A stretch of 64,000 nucleotides of DNA, from NCBI GenBank assembly GCA_030998225.1, contig JAPYXD010000041.1, positions 248,001 through 312,000 on the forward strand, given 5' to 3'. The position numbers and the translations under genes are program-made. Origin of the DNA: Diplolepis rosae (taxonomy: Eukaryota; Arthropoda; Insecta; Hymenoptera; Diplolepididae). The notes under the pieces are model-generated. The model did no database searches, was not told where the DNA came from, and was given only the letters and a program-made list of their open reading frames with translations. Position 1 is the first letter of the stretch. Each line of letters opens with the position of its first letter. Shown one piece after another: positions 34,721-46,389 of this stretch.

Positions 34721-36669
34721 TATACCGTATGAACATATGTGACCTGTAACGAAGAAAGAGACTTTAGGCTACATAAATCGATTTTCCGGTCTTTATATTT
34801 ATAAGAAGTTTTTAAGTTGTTCTTTCCAATGGACGAATCCAAAAAATATTAACTAATTCGCATGGTCTGTAATTAAGCTGCAAAGTACCCGAAAAATAGC
34901 GCATTTTTCAGAGATATGTGCAGCCAGAGAAATCCAACCCTTCAACTTACACACAATAGCCGAAGTTGCACGAAACATGATCACGATCGCTGCGTCGACC
35001 CTGCTTACTTAAGCAGGGGCGTGGGGGAAGATTTTCGAGGCCTACCTTTCACATTCCGGTTCTTCGTTTTTATCCTCTCTTTCAAACAACAACAAACGCT
35101 CGCCCTGTAAATTCTTGTCTTGCAGCCTTAGATCCCTTTCCCCGTGACGGGCCACATATCAATTCTTTTTTCACACCGTAGCGGATCCAATATGGTAACC
35201 AAAATTGAAAACATATTTAAATGACGCAGTTTCTATTCATAAATAAGACCGCATAAAATTATGTCACGAAAAAACATCATTTACTTAGACTGTTGAATAT
35301 AAAATTTTACGTTATTATAATTTTAAATATCAAAATAGCGTTTAAACAAATATATCGCAGAATTCTGCTCGCAAACCGTGACAGGCATCCCCAACTCACT
35401 AACCGACAAAACTCGGTGTACACTTTTCAACTGCAATCGCTTTAGTGTTGTGTCTCCTTATTAGAATTGCAAATTTTATTTACCTCAGATATCTTACGTT
35501 AATTTTTTACGCATTTTTGATGGATAAAATACATAACTTTTCATTTTTTGTATGGGAAATGGAAATTTTATACGTAAAATGCGTAATTTTCATTGTAAAT
35601 TACGTAGAAAATCTCAAGTTACGTGTATCTTCGCAACACTGCTCCTTACTATTATTACCTATGGAGAAAATACATAATGTTGCCTTTATAAACCGAGAGA
35701 AAATCCATGCATTTTTCGCTGTGAATCGAATGAATTTGAATTTCAATCTCAATCATGCTTATATAGTAAGAAAGTCAAGCGTGAAAAGCTCGATTTTCAT
35801 AACATAAATACACGATATTAACACACTACTTAATAAGTTCGTAGGATGACATAGAGATGGTGCCACTATTGACAAATTGTGACAAATGCGAGTTATTTAA
35901 CCGCGAACATTCAAAATCGAAAATTTAAATTAATTAAATACTGCTCAACCTTTGAAATTGAAATTAAAATTAACTGCTGAAATAACTTTATGCTTAAAGT
36001 TAAATTAAACTTCAATATTTAATTAAAATATTCAAATTTATTATTAAAATTTGTAATCAAAAGTTTCACACAGGTAAAAGTTTTATTATTCAATTTATTT
36101 ATGCATATATTGCCAGATGAACCTTTCACATCGCGAGATGACAAAAATCTAGCAAAAAAAAAATCGATGCTGCTCGCAGGGCCCATGGCTCACGCAGCGA
36201 TCAGTGGATCTCTTGCGCATTTCTACCCTAAAATAAATCCCTATACATAGACTTCTATGCCCATACGGTAAAGAACAGCTAAATCTATGACAAATGGTCC
36301 ATATGTATAACGTAACACTTCTTAGAAGAGTCCTCAAAATCTCGCTGCTCTATATGTCTCCCTAGAAAGACGATATGAGTGCAAACGTTTATAAATAGTT
36401 ATTTCCTATAAAGATTAACTATCGCCAATGCATTAAAATGAAAATGTCTCTAAGGCACGTTTTCTAAACAATCATTTGACTTCCTGGCACCTTACGTCTA
36501 ATAAATTAAATTATCAAAAAGCGTAAGATAAGAGTTTTTTCAATTGCTTTTCTCTAGTGCCACAGAATCACAATTGCAATGCTTTTAATGTCTTTTTTAC
36601 TGTTCTTAGCCGTAATAATGCGAGGTCATAGAACGGTCAGAGTATTCTATGACCGTTCTCTCACACGGG
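34721..36669. other. Intergenic sequence, no gene recognised
   Basis: A frame of 120 codons at 35445-35807 has no recognisable domain and AT-rich, low-complexity composition. No repeat pairs found. Confidence 0.45.
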
Positions 36670-37745
36670 TCCGCCAGGGAAGGTATCGAAAAAAAGCCAA
36701 TTGATGAGTCCCAATAATTTCGCACCAGTAGAAAGTAGTAAGAACAGGGAATAACATATAAGTGCCAATAATACGTGCTCTGACAATGCGCTATAAAATT
36801 CAGGGACGCGTGCATTGTTACACGGAGAAAAATAGTTGAAGTAATTTTACTCAACTCTGTCGATTAAACTTGGGATATAAGGACATTTGAACGTCTATTA
36901 AATCCTAGTCGGGTTAAATCAATTTGATATATACCTAATTTACCCAAAGTGAATAACAATAAGCGTTACATAGAGAATAGTAAGGAGTTGAGTAAAACGT
37001 TATCGACGACAGGGTACCAACATGCGTCAGTGGGTTAACATGAAATGTATAAGTATATCACCGACGCTTGAGGTGCTTCAAACCGTAGTTGGGTAAAATG
37101 AGCATCGGGCGTATTATTTGAACTGGCAATGGTATGGTTCTCTCAAATGAAAAAAAATTCTTACCTCGAGCCTGCCAATAGTCATCCGGTACATACATAA
37201 ACAACTTTCAAATGCATTCACACCATTCATTCATAAAATTTTTTATGTGTGCCCAAGGCGCAGATTACTTTCATTCGTTCCTGCGTGAATAGATGTAGCT
37301 GTTGGAATAAATCTTGCGATTCACGGTTTACTCAACTCTCAATTGAAGCGTAGAGTAGAATGAACGGAAAGCTCTACTATTTTTGTGATTTAATAAAAGA
37401 TTGTTTTTTTATAGTTATACTACGAGTAATAATATATATATTCAAAAAATTTTAATGCACGCTTTCATACTTCACCCTACACTTCTGAATTTTACTCAAC
37501 TTTGATTCATTTTTGAACATTTAATATATCACAAATAAATACAATGATACTAAATAACTTCTAACTTGTCCTTATGTCCCAAATTTGATCGGAAGTTGAG
37601 TAAAATTACTTCAACTATTTTTCTCCGTGTAGAGTACGTGCTATTGTCACTCATCTGTTATTCGCTGTTCTTACTACTTTTACCTGGTGCGAAATTATTG
37701 GGACTCAACAATTGGCTTTTTTTCGATACCTCAGAGCGCGCTCAG
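36670..37745. mobile_element. Foldback split by a CACGGAGAAA element
   Basis: Outer arms of about 115 bp (GGTATCGAAAAAAAGCCAAT with GTCCCAATAATTTCGCACCA, at 36680-36782 and inverted at 37633-37735) enclose a short loop. The element 36821-37629 is inserted in that loop next to a TA on each side. Confidence 0.82.
36821..37629. mobile_element. Non-autonomous element, CACGGAGAAA ends (809 bp)
   Basis: CACGGAGAAAAATAGTTGAA at 36821 and its inverse at 37610-37629, continuing through GTAATTTTACTCAACT. Partial relatives lie at 32270-32660 and 53578-53790. Confidence 0.9.
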
Positions 37746-37841
37746 AGCTAATTATCGGAAACACCCTTTAATAGCGTGAACTTCGAGTGAAAATTGCATA
37801 AGCGTCTTGCATTAGACGCACGGTACGTTTCAAGATTCTAA

Positions 37842-38004
37842 TGGTGCATTTATACCTCTGTCTGCCTGACCGGTGCGATAGAAAATACATAAGAGAAAAG
37901 GAGACAGAGAGTGTAAAATTCGACAAAAAGAAAACGTCTGTCTTTTTTGCTCTTATCTATTTTCTGTCCGCACCGGTCAGGCAGACAGAGGTATAAATGC
38001 ACCA
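37842..38004. mobile_element. Near-perfect foldback element (163 bp)
   Basis: TGGTGCATTTATACCTCTGT (37842) and GACCGGTGCG are matched exactly in inverse by CGCACCGGTC and ACAGAGGTATAAATGCACCA (to 38004). TAA lies on both sides, a likely target duplication. Confidence 0.9.
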
Positions 38005-38385
38005 TAACTGTCGGGATCTATACTCTTTAGGTATGTGAGCGCCGTGATTCTCGCGCATAGAACTCTTACTTTTAAAGTAAGCAATACATGCATTTAAAGC
38101 ACGGTCCATGTACTAATTTACTATGATTATTTTCTTTGCTCAACAAGTATGTAATTCTTTCCAACGAAATCTCAACGATGCGCTTACTATAAAAACATAA
38201 GTCGATTACATGAAAAAAACGCATGGATTTTCTCTGGGTGTACGTTCTAGTTATAGGCCGAGAAATTGATTTACAGTACTTTATTGATCCATTCCGTTGC
38301 ATAGCAAACGGGATTCAACGGAATCGGCCAATGAATTTCTGTAAGTGAATTTGCCGACCCGCAGCCGAAGAGGTGTAAAAGGTCC

Positions 38386-38687
38386 TTAAGGCCATGGATC
38401 AACCAAATCACGTGACTAAATTCCTGTAAAAGTTCGTGTAAGATAACTTTTTTATTTTACAAAATGTCTTCCTGGAAGTTTGGAAAATACGACAGAAAAC
38501 AATAACGAACGTCTGTCAACTTCGTTTGAGTGCAAATTTACTAAAAAGAAGTTAACAGACGTGCGTTATTGTCTTTTGTTACGTTTCCAAATTTTCAGAA
38601 AGATACTTTAAAAATTAAAAAATTTATCTTACATGAACGAATAAATGTATATTTCAGTCACCTGGCCCGATTAATCCATGACCTTAA
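38386..38687. mobile_element. TTAAGGCCATGG family copy (302 bp)
   Basis: TTAAGGCCATGGATCAACC at 38386 and the inverse-related GATTAATCCATGACCTTAA ending at 38687. Arms extend through AATAACGAACGTCTGTCAAC and GTTAACAGACGTGCGTTATT. TTAA at both ends. Confidence 0.85.
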
Positions 38688-39345
38688 GGAGACCAAAGTA
38701 ATGTCATCAAAAATAGATCCATTTCTATCGGGAGCATGTAGTGCAATATATTCCCAAGCGCGGCGCGAGTGTTCGATATGCTCACTCACTAAGCATAAGT
38801 ATATTATATGCGCCTTGAGTCTTGAGGCACATGAACTACTTGCGTTGCGCTTGGGAAGAAATTATACTATGGGACGGCGGCGTACGATGGCTATAGATAA
38901 TTTTGTTACTGAATAAATCCTAACCTAAATGAAAATTTTAATAAAAAAGAATTTCATCAAATTTCCTGACCCTTTATTTAAAAATCGCAATGAAATATAA
39001 CTCAAAAATAATATGTATTTTGAAATAAACAGAATTAAAGTGAACACGTTTACTTGTCTCATGTTGCTTATTTTTTAGGGCACATTGAGTCAACAACTGA
39101 GGAACGATGAGATACATCTTTTTCTTATTTGAATGCTTCGAATAAAATGTAAAATTGGTGATTGAGTTGTGTATTTTAAACTTATTGAGAAATATAGTCG
39201 AAAAAATACAATATGTGAGATAAAGTATTAGTATAAATCATCTTGTACTACATATATATTCGAACTTCAGCAAAGTGTGATTAAAAATAATTTATAAGTC
39301 AAAGAAATACATATTTCATTGCATTATAATTTCTGGTCACATATC

Positions 39346-39520
39346 AAGGCCATGGGCCAAACAGGTCACGTGACAAAAATGATATGATAATCATACTATG
39401 TAAGATAACTTTTTTTTGTTTATAAAATATCTTTCTCAAAATTTGGTAAATGTATCAGACGATAATAAGGAACGCCTGTTATCTTCGTTTTAGTAAAAAT
39501 TCGGCAATTTTTTTATTCTT
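39346..39520. mobile_element. Half copy of the TTAAGGCCATGG family
   Basis: AAGGCCATGGGCCAAACAGG, GTAAGATAACTTTTTTT and AATAAGGAACGCCTGTTATC follow the left arm of 38386-38687. The right arm is missing. Confidence 0.7.
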
Positions 39521-39929
39521 AAGGTAGTTTGTGCGGACACTGTCACTCTGAAGTTAATCTCGAGTGAAATGTCGTCTGCAACAGAAAGTGGAGAACTTCA
39601 TAAAGTTTCTACAACTTTTGATCGACAACACCGCGCGCGCGTTTATTATTGGAATAACCAGGTTCCCGCCACTTGCAGCCATTTCATCATCTTTTGTGCT
39701 CTGCAACGTTGCCATATCTTTCAATTGAAAATTTCAAACATGTAAGCTCGCGCGAAAGTAACAATTGTAAAAAAACGGTGCTGTAAAAGTTCACAAAGTA
39801 TGAAAATAGTATATTGCATTACAAGGGACGAAACACAGCGATTGCAAACGAGTGTGAAGTTTGCTGCCCGAGCGAAGCGAGGGCTGCAATCACACGAGTT
39901 GCATTCGCTGTGTTTTGTTTCGAGTCATA

Positions 39930-39997
39930 ACTATTTATATATACTATCATATATACTATTATATATACTATTATATATACTATTATATATATTATAC
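39930..39997. repeat. Microsatellite, TATATACTATTA unit
   Basis: About five tandem 12-bp units between two palindromic repeats. Confidence 0.85.
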
Positions 39998-40007
39998 ATA
40001 CTATTTT

Positions 40008-40575
40008 TCACAGCAACTCTTTTGAGAATCTGATTGGCTGTAACTGTGGAGCGGGTTGAAAATCGTAGTTTCAACCTACTCTACAGGTACCGCAAATCGG
40101 ATTTTCAAAGGAGGCGCTATGAAATAGTATATTACATTACAAGGGGCGAAACAGAGCGATTGCATGAGTGTAAAGTTTGCTCTGCCTTAGTGAAACGAGG
40201 GCTGCAATCACACGAAATGCTTTCGCTGTGTTTTGTTTCGAGTAATGTATACTATTTTTCATAGCAACTCTTTTGAGAATCTGATTGGCTGTAACTGTGG
40301 AGCCAGTTGAAACAGCGACTTTCAACCCTAGGGTTGAAAATCGTAGTTTCAACCCGCTCTACAGGTACCGAAAATCGGATTTTCAAAGGAGGCGCTATGA
40401 AAACTATTTTTCATAGCAACTGTTTTGAGAATTTGATTTTCGGTACCTGTGAAGCGGGACGAAAGTGCGGTTTGCAACCCCACCTATAAAGTTTCGCCCC
40501 TAGGGTTGAAAATCGCAGTTTCGTCCCGCTTTACAGGTACCGAAAATCGGATTTTCAAAAGAGGCGCTATGAAAA
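40008..40575. repeat. Cluster of three foldback units
   Basis: Each unit starts CATAGCAACTCTTTTGAGAA or similar and ends TCAAAGGAGGCGCTATGAAA, the two halves being imperfect inverses. Copies lie at 40008-40124, 40256-40402 and 40405-40575. Between the first two is a segment (40129-40250) that also occurs at 39800-39925. Confidence 0.75.
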
Positions 40576-40767
40576 AGTAGTTTATTAATGATTACTCCAT
40601 AATATATGTCAATATTTTTCATATTTTGTTGTGCGTTTTCATGTTATACGGCAAATAGCGACAAATAAGGATACGTCTCATAAGAGCCCAGCTAATTTCA
40701 TTATTTAATTTCTCAAAAATTGTGCTGTGACCAGGGATGGGTAACGACACGTCGTAAATTATTTTTA

Positions 40768-41284
40768 TATGCCTCCGGCGCGTAAACTTGTTTTTACGCT
40801 AGAGTTAAGAGTAGCGTAATGTTGTGTATTACGATACAGAGGAATGTAATGTAAAAATTGAACTGCGCATGCGCCTATTACGATACAGCGGAGCATAATC
40901 TTCTTATTCATCTTCTTTTTGGTACAGCGTTGGCACCGTACTGAAAAAGCTTTGTACATTTGAACTGCGCATGCTCTATTACAATACGCTACTACTACAC
41001 AAGATCGAGAAAAACAAAATGGCCGGAACTAGTCGCAAAATATCAAATGCAATGGACGAGAATCATGATGAATACTAGATTAGATTCGAGTGTACGCATA
41101 AAAACTCGTATATGCACCGAAGTCATAAATAATAGAATATGTGCCAATGCACACAATTCAGGTAATTACGAGACTCGCTTGAAATGATCGCAGGACTGGT
41201 CGCGCCTCGGCTTCGATCTCCTGTGAGCATTGTCGCTCGTCGCGTAATAAGCTTCATTATGCGCCTAGGCACAAAATATACCAT
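40768..41284 (-). mobile_element. TTATGTGCC family, copy B (inverted)
   Basis: Ends TATATGCCTCCGGCGCGTAA (left) and ATTATGCGCCTAGGCACA (right). Opposite direction to copy C, 295 bp away. Confidence 0.8.
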
Positions 41285-41404
41285 TACGTTACTCGTAAAA
41301 AATCCATGTATTATACGCAATTTGTTACATTTTGGACGTTGAAATGTCGTAAAATAATTTTCAAATGGGAGTGATATCTTATTGGACATTTCCAATGTAT
41401 ACGT

Positions 41405-41578
41405 GCTAAAGAAGCTATAAAAGAAGCTGAAAAGCAAGAGATGATGGAAAGTTGTAGCATTTCGTCGAATACAGACTACAAGTCTGAAACCACTGTTGTT
41501 GTAGAAAATGAAGCAATAATGGATAATACTCTTCTGTTACCAAACTTCTACGTTGAAGAGTATGTAAGTAATAGTATA
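41405..41578 (+). pseudogene. Possible N-terminal piece of the hAT transposase
   Basis: An open + strand stretch (KEAIKEAEKQEMMESCSISS, then LLLPNFYVEEYV) lies before copy C and could be the upstream part of the hAT gene at 42264. It has no conserved domain, so this is inferred from position only. Confidence 0.35.
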
Positions 41579-42156
41579 TTATGTGCCTAGGCGCAGAATG
41601 AGGGTTATTACGCGACGAGCGACAATGCTCGCAAGAGATCGAAGCCAAGGCGTAGCCTATGCGTAGTCGAGGCGTAGCCAAGACGTAGCTGAGGCAAACC
41701 TGAGACGAAGCTGAGGCGCGATCAGTCCTGCGAGCATTTTAAGCGAGTCTCGTAATTACCCGAATTGTGTGCATTGGCACATATTCTATTTTTTGTGACT
41801 TCGTTGCTTAGACGAGTTTTTATGCGTACACTCAAATCTAATCTAGTATTCATCATGATTCTCGTCCATTACACTTGACATTTTGCGATTAGTTCCGGCC
41901 ATTTTGTTTTTTTCGATCTTGTGTAGTAGTAGCGTATTGTAATAGAGCATGCGCAGTTCAAATGTACAAGGCTTTGTCAGTACAGTGCCAACGCTGTACG
42001 AAGAAGAACAAGAATAAGAAGAAGATTACGCTCCGCTGTATGGTTATATGCGCATGCGCAGTTCAATTGTTACATTACATTCCTCTGTATCGTAATATAC
42101 AACATTACGCTACTCTAAACTGTAGCGTAAAAACGAGTTTACGCGCCGGAGGCATA
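41579..42156 (+). mobile_element. TTATGTGCC family, copy C
   Basis: Begins TTATGTGCCTAGGCGCAGAA and ends ACGCGCCGGAGGCATAT. Contains a local minisatellite of GCGTAGNCGAGGC-like units (41650-41730). Confidence 0.82.
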
Positions 42157-42263
42157 TGAAAATAATTAATGATCTTAACGTAATTTCAAAATCACTTTTC
42201 TTGGGAAGAAATGTAATTTTCTGTTGTATTTCAAACTATACGAATCAAACCAAATCCCTGACG

Positions 42264-42856
42264 TAAATTCTGTTAAAGGCATGTCTGCTTCTCGTCATCG
42301 AAAAAAAAGTTGTCTTAGCAAGGTAAATTCTCAACGCAAGTCTAGATTTTTTGACTCCGTTTCTACAAAGGAAAATGAAGAAATAAACATCGCCCTAACA
42401 GAATTTTTCGCTGGTGGCAATATAGCTCATAGTGTTGCAGAATCGTTAACTTTTAAAAGTTTCCTAAAGAAACTGAGACCGGAGTATATAAACCGCCAAC
42501 GAGAAAAACTTTCTCTACGAGTTTTCTGGACAAAGTTTATGAGAAACATTCGGCATGTGGAAATGCAATTGATAAAGAATCGGTCTTACTCATTGATGGC
42601 TGGAAAAACTCTTCTGTCAATACGAAAAATGTTGTATGCATGTTGCACAGTGCACCAAATCAAACATATTTTCTTGAATTCTAGGACTATACGGGACAAA
42701 GTGAAAACGCTGAAAATTTAACTAAAGTTTTTGAAGAGGCCATTGTTCTGGCAAAAGAAATGTATAACACAAAAATTTTTGCGATAGTATCTGACAATGC
42801 TTCTCCAATGGTTCGAATGGGCAAAGACATAGAAGTATGGCATCTCACTTGTAGGA
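42264..42856 (+). pseudogene. hAT transposase, N-terminal half (DUF659 region)
   Basis: FFAGGNIAHSVAESLTFKSF followed by LKKLRPEYINRQREKLS is the start of the hAT DUF659 region. After a frameshift near 42510 it continues with SVLLIDGWKNSSVNTKNVVC, then a stop, then KIFAIVSDNASPMVRMGK. The enzyme family excises and inserts hAT transposons. The gene is interrupted at 42857 by an LTR element and continues at 46390. At least one frameshift and one stop break it. Confidence 0.85.
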
Positions 42857-43415
42857 TTAGGAGTGGGGGAGTAGGGGATGAAAATAACTGTTGCGACGGT
42901 CGAGTATAATTTACAATATAATTTATTAATAAAGATAAATAGAAAAGAATACATGAAGACAGATAAAGTAGAGATTTAAAGCGGAATGTGTGCGTGTATG
43001 TGTGCGTGTGAGTGGATATAAACATAGATCGTTGTGTGCCGGTGTCCGTGTAATAGAGTTTACGTGTGCGTGTGTGCGTGGGTGTGTGTGTGTGTATGTG
43101 TGTGTGCGCGTGCGCGAAAGCGTGAGCGTGTGGTTGCCGGAATGTGCGTAGGAACGTAAGCGGAGTGCGTGTAAGGAAAAAGTGAGGAAAGACTGGGCAC
43201 TGGCCTATTGGTTCGTGTTCTGGAATAAATGAAAACAGTGTTATTTATTGCTTGCGCTGTGATATGTTACCGGTCCGGAGCACGGGCCTCCGGGTAACGC
43301 TCAAATCACCTCCGATCCCTCTCCTTCGGGTACGTACGGTCCGTCTAGTCGGAGTCAAGTCTGTGTCGTTGTAGGGTAGGGCGCTCCCAGCGGTATCTGG
43401 GTCCGCGCCCTGCCC

Positions 43416-44654
43416 TCAGGATCCCGGCCATGGCGGTATCCAGGGGGCCGGGGTTTTGGGTTTGTCGTTCGGTCGGTCGGTCGGTCGGTTATAAGAAAAG
43501 GTCCGCTTTTCGTTTCCCGTTCTCGGGCACTGGCACTCTCGGGTGAGGATATCCTCTTTGCCGCACCAAGAGCAAAACCGTTTGGATGGGTTGCGGCAGT
43601 TGAAACGGTTGTGTCCCCGTTGTCCACACTTCCAACAGCATTCCTCCCTTAAGAATGCTGCTTGCAGGGGGTGTGCTGGTCTGCTGAATTTGCCCCCGGT
43701 TCTGTTTTCAGTCGGGCCTTCTCGGGGTAGTTGCGCTTGTACCTCCTCGATATCCTGGACCCGTTGAATAAGTTCTTCTGGGGTCGTGGCCTCTCTTGGC
43801 CGTATAAGCAAGCGCAGCCCTGGCTTCATATTGTGGTATAGGGCTTCCATAATCCTTTCGTGGTTGAAGCCTCCTCGTCGTCGCATGAGAGTTAGTAGCG
43901 ACGTGGCGTAGCGTCGTATAGACTCCCAGGACCCTTGTCGCCGCTCGCTTATTTGTTGGTCAAGGTGCCTTCTTTCCCCCGACGATAGGTAAAAGTCTCT
44001 AAGGCCCTGTTCTAGTTCTTCCCACGTGGTTATGGAGGACGCGCAGTTCCGGTACCATAACTGCGCGTCTCCTCGCAGGAGTTCGGGAAAACCCCGCAGC
44101 AGTTTTTCATCGGACAACTGGTAGGCCTTCTGCAATTCGCGTACCCTTTCTAGGAATTCGTAGACGCCTCTGCCGTCGAAATGGCAGCTCCATTTCCTCA
44201 TTTGATCGAGGGTATGGCCTGTTGATTGTCTGCTCTGATGTGGAAGCATATCATCATGGGCCATTGTTTGGCGGCTTGTGCTCGGCGGGTGGTTTGCATA
44301 GCGCCCTGGCGGTGGTATGTGCTGCTCCGGGGTGGAGCCCATCGGCGAGCCCTGAGCTTGCTCTTCTTCTGGGTTCACGGCAATCACCTCTCTTCGAGTG
44401 GATGATGCTACCAGGATCTCCTTCAAGTCGTTTAGTTCGGCTTCCATTTGTTCGACATCGTTGGTCCGGTCAGGGTCCTCCTTGTAGTCTGGAGGGTCTC
44501 GAGGTTTCTCAGTAAATATGTCTGGGTGCTGGCGGGCGAAAGACACTAGTCGCTGTCGTAGCACCGCCAGGGAGCCGCTAGTATCCAGTTCATATTTTTC
44601 AAGCTCCAGGATGAGCTGATCTTTCGTCAAACGGTAAATCCACGAGACCGCCAT
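43416..44654 (-). CDS. Retrotransposon gag protein
   Basis: This 412-residue frame begins MAVSWIYRLTKDQLILELEK, a SAP-like N-terminus common in insect Gypsy gag. A retrotransposon gag (capsid-like) domain with GDAQLWYRNCASSITTWEEL lies in the middle third. Near the C-terminus two zinc knuckles follow: CWKCGQRGHNRFNC and a second, FCSWCGKEDILTREC. It would form the particle and bind element RNA. The frame is open throughout, in contrast to the missing pol. It is GC-richer than its surroundings. The leader between primer-binding site and start is about 195 bases. Confidence 0.88.
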   Translation of the reverse strand: MAVSWIYRLTKDQLILELEKYELDTSGSLAVLRQRLVSFARQHPDIFTEKPRDPPDYKEDPDRTNDVEQMEAELNDLKEILVASSTRREVIAVNPEEEQAQGSPMGSTPEQHIPPPGRYANHPPSTSRQTMAHDDMLPHQSRQSTGHTLDQMRKWSCHFDGRGVYEFLERVRELQKAYQLSDEKLLRGFPELLRGDAQLWYRNCASSITTWEELEQGLRDFYLSSGERRHLDQQISERRQGSWESIRRYATSLLTLMRRRGGFNHERIMEALYHNMKPGLRLLIRPREATTPEELIQRVQDIEEVQAQLPREGPTENRTGGKFSRPAHPLQAAFLREECCWKCGQRGHNRFNCRNPSKRFCSWCGKEDILTRECQCPRTGNEKRTFSYNRPTDRPNDKPKTPAPWIPPWPGS

Positions 44655-44848
44655 GGTTTTCGGGTTATAATTTCTGGTTCTGGTGGCTTCTTCGTTGAAG
44701 CGTAGGAAGCTGGTGGATTCTTAGGCTTAGCGGTAGTCAAGGCGCTTTATGGTTACGATGTGATCGCTGCGGTATCAGACGATAGACTGCCTTTCCCGGC
44801 CGAACGCTCGCTTTATATAGGCCTGTGCCCCCACTTTGCTTCTGTCAA

Positions 44849-44866
44849 GTCCCTGTTCTGGCGCCA
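44849..44866 (-). promoter_or_regulatory. Primer-binding site
   Basis: TGGCGCCAGAACAGGGAC on the - strand starts directly at the LTR end (TGTCACA). It closely resembles the tRNA-Lys-type sites of retroviruses. Confidence 0.8.
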
Positions 44867-45515
44867 TGTGACATCCCTACTTTCCTTCTGGTTGCCAGAC
44901 GCTTGAGTCAGCCAGGGTTCGGTAGGAGTGGGGGAGTAGGGAATGAAATGATTCATGAAACGGTCGTATACAGTTTAAATAAGAGTTTATTAAATATAGA
45001 CAAATAGATAATGGTACAAGAAGATATATAACATTTTATGACGGGATGTGTGCGTGTATGTGTGCATGTGAGTGGATATAAACATAGATCGTTGTGTGCC
45101 GGTGTCCGTGTAATAGAGTTTACGTGTGCGTGCGTGTGTGCGTGTGGGTGCGCGTGTGTGCGGGTGCGTGTGGGTATGGGTGTGCGGGTGCGTGTGGGTG
45201 TGATTGCCACATCCTGGTGAAGCCTGAGCAGCACCTAGTCAGGGGAACCTGAAGCTAAGTGCCGGCTCGCACCGAGAACTGGCCATGGGGGCGCCCATTC
45301 GCCAGTGCTCGGTCCGGCTCCACCAGGAAGTCGGAGGGTGCCGGAAATACCCTCCTGTGGGATACCCACCAGGAAAGGCATCTCCGGGCCGCTCGTCCAG
45401 TGCGACGCTCCGGTGTGACCCGGCTCGCCGCCCCGGGCCAACTGCTCTTTCTCGGCTCTTCGGCCTTCCCTTTATACCCATCCGCGCGTGGTGGGGGAAG
45501 GCAGAGAGTAGGACA
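44867..45515 (-). repeat. 5' LTR of the gag-only element
   Basis: On the - strand it starts near TGTCCTACTCTCTGCC, has a TATA box (GGGTATAAAGG at about 45470-45480) and ends with GGATGTCACA at 44867. A TG/GTGCG-rich tract lies at 45120-45200. Confidence 0.7.
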
Positions 45516-45519
45516 ACCA

Positions 45520-46389
45520 GGAGTATGTATGCTGAGTTTAAACGTGGTCATATAGACACTGAAGATGCTGAACGCTCCGGCCGGCCAAATGAGGTAGTTA
45601 CACCGGAAACCATCAAAAAAGTTCTCCAAATCGTTTTCGAAAACCGTAAATTAAACTTGCGTGAGACAGCTGACACCTTAAAGATATCATACGGCAGAGT
45701 GTACGCTATTTTGCATGAACATTTGTCTATGAGGAAGCTGTTTTCAAAGTGGGTGCCGCGTTTGCTCACGGTGGATCAAAAACGACAACGTGTCGTTGAT
45801 TCCGAGCGCTGTTTGGAGTTGTTTCGCCGAAATAAACCGAATTTTTTGCACCGGTATGTGACAATGGACGAAACCTGGATCCATCACTACACTCAGGAAT
45901 CAAAGCGGTCGTCAGCTGAGTGAACTGCAGTCGGTGAGAAGCGTCCAAAGCGGCCAAAAACGCAAATGTGGGCCGGTAAGGTTATGGCCTCAGTATTTTG
46001 GGATGCTCATGGAGTTTTATTCATCGACTACCTTGAGAAAGGTAAGACGATCAATAGCGAACGTTACATTGGCCAATTAATGCGTTTGAAGAACGAAATC
46101 GGTGAGAAACGGCTCCAAATGAAGAAGTAAAAAGTGCTCTTTCACCAAGACAATGCGCCGTACCTGTTTGCAGACCCCAAAAAAATGCTCACCGAAAATG
46201 TCATCACCGAAACGAACGATTATTTCGAGGCCAAAGATAAATCGTTCTACAAGAAAGGTATTGAAATGTTAGAGAAGCGCTGGACTTATTGTGTTGCTAT
46301 TGAAGGAGACTATATTGATGAATAAACTCGAGTTTTGCCAAAAAATGTGTTTTTCCTAGTTAGTCCCGGGACTTATTGATCCACGTGTT
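45520..46389 (+). pseudogene. mariner transposase remnant
   Basis: KLNLRETADTLKISYGRVYA (helix-turn-helix), LTVDQKRQRVVDSERCLELF, the first catalytic motif VTMDETWIHHYTQESKRSSA and the second, FHQDNAP, are present. The N-terminus is missing at the junction with the LTR. Two in-frame stops interrupt it. The text jumps from DNAP to LFADPKKMLTENVITETNDY, so the third catalytic Asp is deleted. The end near 46360-46389 (TTAGTCCCGGGACTTATTGA) looks like the mariner terminal repeat and abuts hAT sequence. The LTR element appears to have landed in this mariner, with part of it lost. Confidence 0.87.

Larger units (their letters stand above)
42857..45515 (-). mobile_element. LTR retrotransposon with gag only
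   Basis: TAGGAGTGGGGGAGTAGGG at 42861 and 44921 begins two direct repeats that stay alike for about 250 bp, through ATAAACATAGATCGTTGTGT and a TG-rich tract. The gag gene and a primer-binding site lie between them. There is no protease, reverse transcriptase or integrase, so the copy depends on others. Past the TG tract the two repeats differ, and the left LTR lacks the terminal TGTGACATCC seen at 44867. Rearrangement is likely. Confidence 0.8.

Noticed and set aside
35445..35807. 120-codon frame after the ANKRD13C end
   Set aside because: AT-driven composition with no motif, splice context or repeat support.
39800..40575. CRISPR-like array
   Set aside because: The repeats are long, palindromic and uneven, without regular spacers, in an animal genome. 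They are foldback elements.
45285..45923. 212-codon frame joining LTR and mariner sequence
   Set aside because: The first part is LTR sequence read by chance; only the mariner part is real coding sequence.
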